Shown piece after piece: positions 36,461 through 44,365 of a stretch of 64,000 bases of DNA (position 1 is its first letter; each line of letters starts with the position of its first letter). Origin of the DNA: Amycolatopsis nigrescens CSC17Ta-90 (GTDB taxonomy: Bacteria > Actinomycetota > Actinomycetes > Mycobacteriales > Pseudonocardiaceae); NCBI RefSeq assembly GCF_000384315.1, contig NZ_ARVW01000001.1, positions 2,303,746 to 2,367,745 on the forward strand. Direction: 5' to 3'. The translations under genes and the position numbers were made by a program. The notes beneath the pieces were generated by a model. The model searched no databases. It was not told the DNA's origin and saw nothing but the letters and a program-made list of their open reading frames with translations.

Positions 36461-36521
36461 CCGAGCAGGGCGGCACGCAGCGACTGGCGGTTCACGGAGG
36501 GAAATCCGTCACCTGAACGGA

Positions 36522-37550
36522 CTACCATTTACCGGCCTCCACCTGCTCCCACATGCCAAGAACGGCCTTCGCTACGGAGACCGGACGCTCCATCTGGGCC
36601 ACATGGCCGGTACCCGGCAGCATCAGCAACCGGGCGTTCGGCAGCAGCCGAGCGGTCCGCGGCGCGCGGCGGGCCGAGATCACCCTGTCCTGCCCGCCCC
36701 AGACCACCAGCGTGGGCACGGTCACCGTGGGTGCGATCCGCCACAGCGAGGCCTCGCCCCTGGCGCACCAGGCGCGGAAGATGCCCAGCGTGCTCCTCGC
36801 CAGCGCGGGCGCCGCCCAGCTGAAGGCGGCCCGCGCGCCGTGCTCCTCGGTGAGCTCGGCCAGCCTGCTCGCCGGGAACGCGTCCGGGTTCGCGAAGCAG
36901 AGCTCGATCACCTGCCGCGCGCGCTGCTCCGGGCCCATCGCGGCCAGCCTGCGCCGCACCCGCCTGCCGACCAGCGGCAGGTAGGCCAGCGCCATCCGCG
37001 GGTCGGACAGCCGTCGCGGGTCCGGACGGCGGTCCGGCATCGCCGGCGAGATCAGGGTCAGCGTGCGCACCAGCTCCGGGCGACGCGCGGCGAGCAGCAG
37101 CACGATCGCCCCGCCCATCGAGTTGCCGACCAGGTGCACCGGGCCGGCGTCCAGCCCGGCCACGAACTCGGCGAGCACGTCCGCGTGCGCGTCCAGGGTG
37201 AACAGGAAACCGTCCTGCGGCTCGGAGAAGCCGAAGCCGGGCAGGTCCGGCGCCACGCCGGTGGCGAACGGCGCGAGCTGGGCGGCCAGGTCGGTCCAGT
37301 TGGTCGAGGAGCCGCCGAGCCCGTGCACGTAGACCACCGTGCTGTGCCCAGCACCCTCGGTCCGCCGCACGTGCAGGCCGAGCCCGCGCACCTGCTCCGT
37401 CCGCCCTGGCCACGGCGGCAGCGACTCGTCCAGCGGGGGCAGCGGGGTGGTGGACAGCGGAACATGGGTGATCGGCGTGCGCCGGCCCGCCGATTCCGCG
37501 CTGACGGCGGATTCGGGCGTAGCGGTGACGCGAGAAAGTGTTTCCGGCAC
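36522..37550 (-). CDS. Alpha/beta hydrolase
   Basis: This 342-residue alpha/beta-fold hydrolase has the oxyanion motif VYVHGLGGSSTNW, nucleophile elbow VGNSMGG with Ser near 150, a catalytic Asp in VVWGGQDRVIS, and His in LPGTGHVAQMERP. A lid-like insertion (about 170-260) is rich in Arg. The first 50 residues are disordered. The gene diverges from a TetR-family gene 123 bases away, so local regulation is likely. It is esterase- or epoxide hydrolase-like; the substrate is unknown. Confidence 0.88.
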   Translation of the reverse strand: MPETLSRVTATPESAVSAESAGRRTPITHVPLSTTPLPPLDESLPPWPGRTEQVRGLGLHVRRTEGAGHSTVVYVHGLGGSSTNWTDLAAQLAPFATGVAPDLPGFGFSEPQDGFLFTLDAHADVLAEFVAGLDAGPVHLVGNSMGGAIVLLLAARRPELVRTLTLISPAMPDRRPDPRRLSDPRMALAYLPLVGRRVRRRLAAMGPEQRARQVIELCFANPDAFPASRLAELTEEHGARAAFSWAAPALARSTLGIFRAWCARGEASLWRIAPTVTVPTLVVWGGQDRVISARRAPRTARLLPNARLLMLPGTGHVAQMERPVSVAKAVLGMWEQVEAGKW

Positions 37551-37673
37551 CCTGACAGGATGCCTGATCCTGCCCGGTGCATAGCAGATCGGGCATACCG
37601 ACGAGTAGGGTCAGGGCAGCTCCGCGTGACGGCAACCCCTGCTCGCGAAGCGTCTGACGCTACTGGAGGAAGC

Positions 37674-38303
37674 ATGACGGAGACGGCGCAGCAGCGAGGC
37701 GTACGACTGCCTCGGACCGAACGGCGGGCACAGCTTTTGGGCGCCGCCCAGCGCGTCTTCGCGGCCAACGGGTACCACGCGGCCGCCATGGACGAGATCG
37801 CCGAGCAGGCCGGCGTCAGCAAACCCGTGCTGTACCAGCATTTCCCCGGCAAGCTCGACCTCTACATCGCGCTGCTGGAGAGCCACGTCAGCGAACTGGT
37901 CCAGCAGGTCGAAGGCGCGCTCGCCTCCACCACGGACAACAAGCAGCGGGTGCAGGCGGCGGTCGGCGCGTTCTTCGACTTCGTCAACGGCGACGCCGGC
38001 GCGTTCCGGATGGTCTTCGAGTCGGACCTGCGGGGCGAGCCCGCGGTGCAGGACGCGGTGGACAGGGCGACCTCGGCCAGCGTGGACGCGATCACCGAGA
38101 CGATCACCGCGGACGCCGGGCTGAACGAGGACCAGGCGCGGCTGCTGGCCGTCGGCCTGGTCGGGCTCAGCCAGGTCAGCGCCCGGTTCTGGCTGGCGCA
38201 CCACAGCACGATCAGCCGCGAGGAGGCCGTCGCGCTCACCGCGAACCTGGCCTGGCGCGGCATCGGCGGCGGCTTCCCCCTCCAGCACTCCGAAGGCAAA
38301 TAG
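37674..38303 (+). CDS. TetR family transcriptional regulator
   Basis: The protein has 209 residues from ATG 37674 with GGAGGAAG upstream. The N-terminal TetR helix-turn-helix is complete (AAMDEIAEQAGVSKPVLYQHFPGKLDLY, read in parts). The C-terminal ligand domain is helical. It occupies the place of Rv3208 in the mycobacterial gene order as I recall it. The last codons, GGC AAA TAG, lie in the left arm of the family C palindrome, so the palindrome encodes the final Gly-Lys-stop. The likely target is its own divergent region at 37551-37673. The ligand is unknown. Confidence 0.9.
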   Translation: MTETAQQRGVRLPRTERRAQLLGAAQRVFAANGYHAAAMDEIAEQAGVSKPVLYQHFPGKLDLYIALLESHVSELVQQVEGALASTTDNKQRVQAAVGAFFDFVNGDAGAFRMVFESDLRGEPAVQDAVDRATSASVDAITETITADAGLNEDQARLLAVGLVGLSQVSARFWLAHHSTISREEAVALTANLAWRGIGGGFPLQHSEGK

Positions 38304-38350
38304 CCGGCTTTTCGCCCTGCCCCCCGAGGGCGAAAAGCCGGCTATTTGCC
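38295..38350. repeat. Palindrome family C, copy 1, holding two stop codons
   Basis: Perfect 23-base arms (GGCAAATAGCCGGCTTTTCG...) flank a 10-base loop. The TAG in the left arm stops the plus-strand TetR gene. The identical TAG in the right arm, read on the other strand, stops the convergent hydrolase gene. Both proteins therefore end in -Gly-Lys. It is well placed to be a bidirectional terminator. A second copy is at 41433-41497. Confidence 0.88.
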
Positions 38351-39301
38351 GCTTGGCGCGGCGATCCGGACCAGTGCGGCGATGCGCTTGGTGACCTCGT
38401 GGTCCCGTTCCTGGGGCAGCATGTGCCCGGCACCGGGGAAGCGGACGAACTCCGCGTCCGGCAGCGCCTCCGCGATCGCCTTCGCGTGCGGCAGCGGGCA
38501 CAGCCGGTCCCGCTCCCCGGCCAGCACCACGGCCGGCGTGCCGCGCAGTGCGCCGAGCGCGACCCGGCGGTCGTGCTTCGAGATCGCGTCCTGGAACCCG
38601 GCCACGCTGGCCGGATGGGCGCAGAGCACCTGCTCCGCCACCGAGTTCAGGTCCTCCCGGCGCGGCTTCTTGCCGAACACCAGGAAACGCGCCCCCGGCC
38701 GGACCATCGCCGGGGTGAGCGGCAGCGCGTCCCGGCGCTGCCTGGCCAGCACCTTGGCGATCCGGCGCTCGATCCTGGCCGCGCCGCTGCCCGCGAGCCC
38801 TGGCAGGCCGAGGGTGATCCGGTTCATCTGGCCGGAGGACGTGCCCACGAACGCAGCAGCGGCTACCCGGTCCGCCACCAGCTGGGGATGCCGCTCGGCC
38901 AGCGCCATGATCGTCATGCCGCCCATCGAGTGACCGGCGAGCACCAGCGGCCCGGTCGGGGCCAGTTCCCCGATCAGCTCGGCCAGGTCGTCGGCGAGCT
39001 GCTCGATGGTCGCGGTGCCCGGCCGCGCGGGCGCCGAGCCACCGTGGCCGCGCAGGTCGTAGCTGAGCACCCGAACCGGCCCGGTCAGCCGGGGCACCGC
39101 ACCGGCCACCCTGGCCCAGGTGCGGTGGTCCTGGGTCCAGCCGTGCACCAGCACCAGCGTCACCGGCGCGTCCGCGGGCCCTTCGGCGGTGAAGTGCAGC
39201 GCCGTGCCGTCGGCGGTGACGAACCGGTGCTCGGTGGCGGGGTCCCAGGACAGGGCGGCGCCGCGGCGCGTCCGTGCGGGACCGGACTGAATCGCGGTCA
39301 T
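38342..39301 (-). CDS. Alpha/beta hydrolase
   Basis: This 319-residue protein has VLVHGWTQDHRTWARVAGAV (oxyanion and cap), YDLRGHGGSAPARPG, nucleophile Ser in LAGHSMGGMTIMAL, Asp in LAGERDRLCPLP, and His in FPGAGHMLPQERD. It resembles the haloperoxidase/esterase group. The stop lies in the right arm of the family C palindrome, giving a C-terminal PSGK. The gene is followed in direction by nothing; upstream lies the AurF-type diiron gene, 13 bases away, so the two may form one unit. The substrate is unknown. Confidence 0.88.
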   Translation of the reverse strand: MTAIQSGPARTRRGAALSWDPATEHRFVTADGTALHFTAEGPADAPVTLVLVHGWTQDHRTWARVAGAVPRLTGPVRVLSYDLRGHGGSAPARPGTATIEQLADDLAELIGELAPTGPLVLAGHSMGGMTIMALAERHPQLVADRVAAAAFVGTSSGQMNRITLGLPGLAGSGAARIERRIAKVLARQRRDALPLTPAMVRPGARFLVFGKKPRREDLNSVAEQVLCAHPASVAGFQDAISKHDRRVALGALRGTPAVVLAGERDRLCPLPHAKAIAEALPDAEFVRFPGAGHMLPQERDHEVTKRIAALVRIAAPSGK

Positions 39302-39314
39302 CGGGCGCCCCCGG

Positions 39315-40220
39315 TCACTTCTTGGGCAGCAGGCCGGACCGGCGCCACAGGATCATGCCCGGACCCTTGACCAGGCCGGCTTCCTGCAGGAACGGCATGA
39401 TCCGCTCGCCGGCGTAGCTGACCGTCGCCTGCCAGTGCGGGTTGCGCTTGGCCGCCTTGGCGCCTTCCTTCGGGTCGATGCCGACCGCCTTGTACACCTT
39501 GGGGTTGATCAGCGTGCGCACGATCGCGAAGGACACGACCGCCATCAGCAGCCGCTGGTAGGCCAGCACCGGCCGGGACAGCTTCCCCATGCCGCGGTTG
39601 ACCTCTTCGCGGGCGAAGGTGACGTGACGGGCTTCTTCCAGCACGTGGATCCGGTTCACCATGCGCACCAGCGGCTGCACGTCCGGATCGTTCATCTGGT
39701 CGCGCTGCAGCCGGTCCAGGATCTCCTCGGCCACCAGCACCGAACCGTAGGCCGCCGGGCCGTACGCGATCGCGGGCAGCAGTCGCGCGATCTGCTTGAG
39801 CCACTTGATCGGGCCGTAGGCCGGCACGCCGGTGCGCTCGGCCATCTTGGCGAACATGGTGGAGTGCCGGCATTCGTCGGCGATCTCGGCGAGCGCGTAC
39901 TGGGCGTGGCTGGTGGTGGGATCGATGTTGTAGACCTGCTTGAGCAGGATCTGCATCAGCAGCACCTCGAACCAGATGCCGTTGGAGGCGACGCTGACCA
40001 CCTCGTGCTTGGTCAGCTCGATCCGCTGCTCCCGGCTCAGCTTGTCCCACAGCGGGGTGCCGTAAAGGGAAGAGCGGTGCTGCGGCAGGTAGAACTTGTC
40101 CTCGTCCAGCGGTGCCGACCAGTCGATGTCCACCTCTGGGTCGTAAAACTTGTTCGCCGAAGACTTGAGAAGCCGGTCCGCGGTCTTCTCGCGACCGGAT
40201 TCCTTCAATGTTCGCGTCAT
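39315..40220 (-). CDS. AurF-type diiron oxygenase
   Basis: The protein has about 301 residues from ATG 40220. Ferritin-like carboxylate-bridged diiron ligands are visible as ExxH in IADECRHSTMF and VLEEARHVTFAREE, with other Glu/His in LTKHEVVSVASNGIWFEVLL and LVAEEILDRLQ. The family is related to the p-aminobenzoate N-oxygenase AurF. Many actinomycetes carry such a gene beside a TetR regulator without any antibiotic cluster, as here. It diverges from the TetR gene at 40282 across a palindrome. No biosynthetic genes are near, so an antibiotic role is unlikely. The substrate is unknown. Confidence 0.85.
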   Translation of the reverse strand: MTRTLKESGREKTADRLLKSSANKFYDPEVDIDWSAPLDEDKFYLPQHRSSLYGTPLWDKLSREQRIELTKHEVVSVASNGIWFEVLLMQILLKQVYNIDPTTSHAQYALAEIADECRHSTMFAKMAERTGVPAYGPIKWLKQIARLLPAIAYGPAAYGSVLVAEEILDRLQRDQMNDPDVQPLVRMVNRIHVLEEARHVTFAREEVNRGMGKLSRPVLAYQRLLMAVVSFAIVRTLINPKVYKAVGIDPKEGAKAAKRNPHWQATVSYAGERIMPFLQEAGLVKGPGMILWRRSGLLPKK

Positions 40221-40258
40221 CGCGGCACACCTTCCGTGACCCAAATTACCGTAACCTC

Positions 40259-40273
40259 AGGTAACAGTTACCT
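40259..40273. promoter_or_regulatory. Palindrome AGGTAAC-A-GTTACCT between AurF-type and TetR genes
   Basis: A perfect 7-1-7 palindrome lies in the 61-base divergent gap, 8 bases before the TetR ATG. Related half-sites (GTAACCT at 40251-40257, and CTGGTA just after) flank it, so two overlapping sites are possible. It is the likely operator for the TetR protein, controlling itself and the diiron gene. This is inferred from position and symmetry. Confidence 0.7.
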
Positions 40274-40281
40274 CTGGTAGC

Positions 40282-41058
40282 ATGAGCCCCGTGGCGGATC
40301 GTGTCAAGCGAAGCAGCAAGCACTCCAGCAAGCACCCCGAGCCGGGGGATGCGACCACCGGCGACGCCCGGCGGGATCGCTGGCGCAAGCACCGGATCGA
40401 GCGCCGCAAGGAGTTCGTCGAGGCGGCGCTGAAGGCGCTGGACGAGCACGGTCCCGAACTCGGCATGGAGGACGTCGCCGCCGCCGCGGGTGTCACGAAA
40501 CCCGTGCTGTACCGGCATTTCGACGACAAGGCCGATCTGTACCTGGCGCTGGGCAACCGGGGCACCGAGATCCTCTTCCAGCGGCTGATCCCGGCGATCA
40601 ACGCGGAGCTGGCTCCGGTGCCGCGGATCCGGATGGCGCTGGACGCGTTCTTCACCGTGATCGAGGAGCACCCGAACCTGTACCGCTTGCTGGCGCGCGG
40701 CTCGTTCCCGGACAAACCGCACAACGCGGACGTGGTGGCCGAGGACAAGGAAGTGATCGCGACCGCGCTCACCGCGCTGCTCGGCGACTACATGCGGATG
40801 TTCAACATGGACTCCGGGGCGGCCGAGCCGTGGGCGCACGGGATCGTCGGCATGGTGCAGAACACCGGCGAATGGTGGCTCGACCGGCGGTCGATGGGCC
40901 GCGACAGCGTGGTCGAGTACCTGACCCAGATCATCTGGGCCGCCATCGACGGGCTGACCAGGCAGCACGGCATCGTGCTCGACCCGAACCAGCCGCTCGA
41001 GGAGAACAAGGTCGTGCAGATGGTGGAGACCCGCAACCAGGACTCGGAAACCGGCTGA
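40282..41058 (+). CDS. TetR family transcriptional regulator
   Basis: This 258-residue protein has a basic N-terminal tail of about 35 residues, then the TetR helix-turn-helix (MEDVAAAAGVTKPVLYRHF) and a C-terminal helical domain with NTGEWWLDRRSMGRDSVVEYL. The tail is longer than usual and rich in Lys, Ser and Arg, so it could contact DNA. It diverges from the AurF-type gene and is followed 36 bases on by the DUF4873 gene in the same direction. Autoregulation through the 40259-40273 palindrome is inferred. Confidence 0.9.
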   Translation: MSPVADRVKRSSKHSSKHPEPGDATTGDARRDRWRKHRIERRKEFVEAALKALDEHGPELGMEDVAAAAGVTKPVLYRHFDDKADLYLALGNRGTEILFQRLIPAINAELAPVPRIRMALDAFFTVIEEHPNLYRLLARGSFPDKPHNADVVAEDKEVIATALTALLGDYMRMFNMDSGAAEPWAHGIVGMVQNTGEWWLDRRSMGRDSVVEYLTQIIWAAIDGLTRQHGIVLDPNQPLEENKVVQMVETRNQDSETG

Positions 41059-41094
41059 GGACCGCCGAGGACCGCTGAGGACAAGGAGAACGTG

Positions 41095-41427
41095 ATGAGC
41101 GAAGAGCACGACGACGAGGACGGCTACGTCGGCACCGCCACCCTGGTCGTTGACGAAACCGAGCTCACCGTCGAGGTGCAGCTGCGCGGGCACTTCCAGC
41201 CGATCGACGGCTACTACCGCTGGTACGGCCGGATCAAGGCGAACGAGCAGCTGACCGCGCTGGCCGGCGGCAAGAAGAAAAAGGCCGAGATCCGCACCCC
41301 GGACGGCACCGCGACCGGCGAGATCTCCGACCCGGACCCGTGGGACCGCTACCGGATCATGGGCACCAGCACCCCGCCCTTCCACGTGCCCACCACGCTC
41401 GAAGAAGTCGAAGCACTGCACCCCTGA
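41095..41427 (+). CDS. DUF4873 domain-containing protein
   Basis: The protein has 110 residues from ATG 41095 with AAGGAG upstream. It is a beta-rich domain with GYVGTATLVVDETELTVEVQL, LRGHFQPIDGYYRWYGRI, and a C-terminal DPWDRYRIMGTSTPPF. DUF4873 is found alone or fused to flavin-containing monooxygenases in actinobacteria. No monooxygenase is adjacent here; the closest redox gene is the AurF-type diiron protein. It is probably cotranscribed with the TetR gene before it. The function is unknown. Confidence 0.85.
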   Translation: MSEEHDDEDGYVGTATLVVDETELTVEVQLRGHFQPIDGYYRWYGRIKANEQLTALAGGKKKKAEIRTPDGTATGEISDPDPWDRYRIMGTSTPPFHVPTTLEEVEALHP

Positions 41428-41432
41428 CCCAG

Positions 41433-41497
41433 GGCAAATAGCCGACTTTTTGCCATCCCGGCCGAGCCGCCAAGCGGCAAAAAGTCGGCTATTTGCC
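41433..41497. repeat. Palindrome family C, copy 2
   Basis: Perfect 22-base arms (GGCAAATAGCCGACTTTTTG...) flank a 21-base loop. Compared with copy 1 (38295-38350) the stem differs at paired positions (for example the ACT/AGT step), so pairing is kept. The right arm supplies the stop of the minus-strand acyltransferase-like gene, which again ends in -Gly-Lys. The plus-strand DUF4873 gene stops six bases before the left arm. Confidence 0.87.
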
Positions 41498-42880
41498 GCG
41501 TTGGGCGGGGATTTTGTCGTCGGTGAGCAGGTGGTTCGGCCACTTCGACAGCACGTGCAGCAGCCACTCCAGCGGACCGCGCCCGATCCAGCGCCGCCAC
41601 GCCACCGCGGCAGTCAGCGCGACCAGTGAGAACTCCACGAAGTGCAGCACGCTGAACGGCGTCTCGTCCTTCTGCCAGAGCAGCGCGATGGCCACGAAGT
41701 GCAGCACGTACGCGCTCAGCACCCGCCCGCCGAGGTCGGCCAGCGGCCCGAGTCCGCGCGGGTAGCGCTGGGCGAGCAGCTGGCAGCCGCCGATCACCGC
41801 GGCCGCCAGTCCGATCGAGATCAGGAAGTCGAACGGCGTGTAGGACGCCCCGGTGGAGAGCAGCTCCCAGGCCCAGCTCGTGGTCGGCGGGGTGCCGTGC
41901 AGCAGCAGCCGGTTCTGCTCGAAGAACTCCGCGGGCGTCATCCCGGCCTGCGCCGCGGCGGGCTCGAGCGTCTGGTAGATCCGGTTCAGTCCGCCGAACA
42001 CCGAGGTGGCCAGCCAGGACACCAGGTACCCGGCCACGGCCAGCCCGCTGCCGCCGAACAGCAGCCGGCGGCACACGCTGTTCGAGGTCAGGTCCATCCG
42101 GCCGAGCGCCATTCCGGCGAGGATGTAGGTCATCAGGTTGATCGCGGGGAAGGTGCCGGTCAGCAGCAGCACGAGCAGCAGCTCGCCGAGCGTGCCGCCG
42201 GGCGCGAAGCTGTACGGAGTGATGTCCGGCAGGATCACCACCAGGTCCCTGGGGAAGATCTGCGAGCGCAGGATGAACGACAGCACCGGCAGCACGACCG
42301 CGGACGCGAGCGCGGCGATGGCCAGCGGTTTCGCGGAAAGCCTCAGGCACGGCAGCACCAGCAGGAAGCAGGCGCCGTAGTAGGCGAGGATGACCAGGTA
42401 GCCGGTGTCGAGGTAGGTCAGCCAGACGCCGAGGCCGAACAGCAGCACCGCGCGGGTGGCCAGCCGCAGCGAGACCTTGGTCCGCGCGAGGCCTTGTTTC
42501 GGGGTACGGCCACCGGACATCAGCGCGATGGACAGCCCGGCGAGTACCGCGAACAGCGCCGCGGAATGGCCTTCGAAAGGCAGGAACAGCAGGTCCCAGC
42601 CGCCGGTGGCGGGGTCCGGCCCGACATGCACCGCGTACATGCCGAGCACCGCGATGCCCCGCGCGACGTCCACGCCGGTGAGGCGGGGACGCCGCCGGGG
42701 CAGTTGCCCGAGTTCGACGTCCGCCCGGCGGGATTCCCCTTGGCTCAGGCGGTTCCGGCCCCCCACGGGCTGCACAGCAACATCCGCGACGTCGGTGGCA
42801 GGCTCGGCCTGCCCGTGGTGATATCCGGTCCACGCGGCCGCTGGCGCGTGTTCCTGTTCAGACAGAGTGACGCCGTCCAC
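41489..42880 (-). CDS. Multi-pass membrane acyltransferase-like protein (DUF418/DUF1624 type)
   Basis: The 463-residue protein has about ten transmembrane helices after a cytosolic N-terminus of 65 residues. The first helix region reads LTGVDVARGIAVLGMYAVHV with a conserved Arg and His, as in DUF1624/HGSNAT-like acyltransferases. Later segments such as SAYVLHFVAIALLW and LTYLDTGYLVILAYYGACF fit DUF418 proteins. It could transfer acyl groups across the membrane, but this is family-based inference. It ends in QRGK, where GK-stop is provided by the family C palindrome. The start at 42880 is not certain. Confidence 0.75.
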   Translation of the reverse strand: MDGVTLSEQEHAPAAAWTGYHHGQAEPATDVADVAVQPVGGRNRLSQGESRRADVELGQLPRRRPRLTGVDVARGIAVLGMYAVHVGPDPATGGWDLLFLPFEGHSAALFAVLAGLSIALMSGGRTPKQGLARTKVSLRLATRAVLLFGLGVWLTYLDTGYLVILAYYGACFLLVLPCLRLSAKPLAIAALASAVVLPVLSFILRSQIFPRDLVVILPDITPYSFAPGGTLGELLLVLLLTGTFPAINLMTYILAGMALGRMDLTSNSVCRRLLFGGSGLAVAGYLVSWLATSVFGGLNRIYQTLEPAAAQAGMTPAEFFEQNRLLLHGTPPTTSWAWELLSTGASYTPFDFLISIGLAAAVIGGCQLLAQRYPRGLGPLADLGGRVLSAYVLHFVAIALLWQKDETPFSVLHFVEFSLVALTAAVAWRRWIGRGPLEWLLHVLSKWPNHLLTDDKIPAQRGK

Positions 42881-42990
42881 CTCATCTCTCGGCTCGGCGG
42901 CGAGGTTCCCAAGGGAATCCTTCCTACCGTAACTGAGAGGTACCTGAGATCACGCGGTGACGCCGCTGTGACTTGGACCGGCCGGGAAGT

Positions 42991-43221
42991 TCAGGCGCCG
43001 ACCGAGAAACCGACCTTGCGCACGTCCGACGGCGCGATCTCCACATAGGCGATCCGGTCCGCCGGCACCAGGAACTTGCGGCCCTTGTCGTCGTCGAGCC
43101 GGAACACACCGTCCCCGCTCTTCAGCGCCGCGGCGACGAGCTTCTCCACCTCTTCGGGAGACTGCCCGCTGGACACCACCAGCTCGCGCGGGGTGTCCTT
43201 GATGCCGATCTTGACCTCCAC
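42991..43221 (-). CDS. DUF3107 domain-containing protein
   Basis: This 76-residue protein matches DUF3107 over its full length: MEVKIGIKDTPRELVV, SGQSPEEVEKLVAAAL, LVPADRIAYVEIAP and a C-terminal KVGFSVGA. It is a small cytosolic alpha/beta protein, widespread in actinobacteria (TB9.4, Rv3208A, in M. tuberculosis as I recall). The genes around it follow the mycobacterial order. The function is not established. The 91-base gap to the ferritin-like gene holds no gene. Confidence 0.9.
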   Translation of the reverse strand: MEVKIGIKDTPRELVVSSGQSPEEVEKLVAAALKSGDGVFRLDDDKGRKFLVPADRIAYVEIAPSDVRKVGFSVGA

Positions 43222-43312
43222 GTGGGACCTCCGCTTTACGTAGCTTGTTTCGTGCCGGGATCAAGGCTAGCCGAACCACTCTTTACCGGTGAGGCGCAGT
43301 ACTCAGCAGTGT

Positions 43313-43966
43313 TCAACCCAGGCCGAGCACCTGCATCCGCTTGGTGTGTCCCTGCTGCAACCGCCGGAACAGCGCGGCAATTCCCGACAGATCGCCCGAG
43401 CCGGACACGATCAACTCGGCCAGCCCGTCCCGCTCGGCCACCACGTACTGCGCCTGGGTGAGCGCTTCGCCCAGCAGCCGCCGTCCCCACAGCGCGAGCT
43501 TGTCGCGGGCCTTGCGGTCGGCCGCGATACCGGCGGCGACCTCACGCTCGGCGAAGGCCGAATGGCCGGTGTCGGCCAGCACGGTGAGCACCAGGTCCTT
43601 GGTCAGCGGGTCCAGCCAGTGCGCCATCTCGCGGTACAGGTCGGCCGCCAGCCCGTCCCCCACATAGGCCTTGACCAGTGATTCCAGCCACGATTTCGGC
43701 GCGGTGGAGGCGTGCCACGCGTCGATATGCGCGACGAACGGGGTCATCGCGTCCTCGATCGCCACCCCGTACCCGGCGAGATGTTTGACGAGAAGGTCGT
43801 AATGCCCGATTTCGGCGGCCGCCATCGAGGCCAAAGCGGCCCGGCCGGCCAGCGTGGGCGCGGTTCGCGCGTCCTCCGCCATCCGGTCGAACGCGGACAG
43901 CTCGCCGTACGCGAGCACGCCTAGCAGGTCTACGACACCTTCGCTGATCTCTCTCGCCTCGGTCAC
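43313..43966 (-). CDS. Ferritin-like fold protein (MiaE-like hydroxylase family)
   Basis: The protein has about 217 residues from a GTG at 43966. Upstream in-frame codons up to 44026 are in non-coding-like sequence. It is a helical bundle with potential diiron ligands in [30 protein letters not shown] (ExxH) and later [15 protein letters not shown]. The family is annotated as ferritin-like or tRNA-hydroxylase (MiaE)-like in actinobacteria and occurs beside rhlE, as here (Rv3210c in M. tuberculosis as I recall). A diiron hydroxylase is plausible; the substrate is unknown. Confidence 0.82.
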   Translation of the reverse strand: MTEAREISEGVVDLLGVLAYGELSAFDRMAEDARTAPTLAGRAALASMAAAEIGHYDLLVKHLAGYGVAIEDAMTPFVAHIDAWHASTAPKSWLESLVKAYVGDGLAADLYREMAHWLDPLTKDLVLTVLADTGHSAFAEREVAAGIAADRKARDKLALWGRRLLGEALTQAQYVVAERDGLAELIVSGSGDLSGIAALFRRLQQGHTKRMQVLGLG

Positions 43967-44365
43967 GGCGAGAGAGTATCCCGAGCGGGGCGAGGGGGAT
44001 CCCACAGTTGGATCCGGCGGACTCACCGCGACCGAAGTGCAGTGATCGAAGAGCGGCGATGTACACTTCGGATTGTATTGACAGGATCTACCGCATCGCG
44101 GCAGCGAGTCCCCCGGGCCTGGCGAACACGCAGGTCACCCGGTGGCGAGACCGCTGAGGGAGCCGCCGCGAATGCGGAGATGGTGGATAACGCCGAAAAA
44201 TTCTGCCCACGGCACTACTTTTGGCGAAGTTCACAACAGACAATGTGCGTGCACGCCTCGAGCGGCATTCCCGCGCTGGACCTGCTTCGCCGCCACAATG
44301 GCGCGAAGCCGAAGCGAATCCCCCGCGGTCGAGTGTCGAGTAGTGACCAGGCCGTGCGCGCTGGC
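43967..44365. other. 399-base divergent region and possible long leader of the DEAD-box gene
   Basis: No gene is supported here. The plus-strand frame of the helicase stays open back to 44042, but its codons lack the usual G/C third-base bias, so it looks untranslated. TTGACA-like and TTGTAT-like elements lie near 44077-44090. An imperfect hairpin (GCTTCGC paired with GCGAAGC, plus an inner CC/GG) spans 44284-44309. A long structured 5' leader would fit the cold-responsive control known for some DEAD-box mRNAs. Confidence 0.5.

Noticed and set aside
36141..37673. Long plus-strand frame leading into the TetR gene at 37674
   Set aside because: The upstream part is antisense to the hydrolase and DUF3152 genes and has no domain. 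A clear ribosome site precedes the ATG at 37674.
39315..42880. Antibiotic biosynthetic cluster around the AurF-type gene
   Set aside because: No synthase, carrier protein or tailoring set is present. The neighbours are regulators, DUF proteins and hydrolases.
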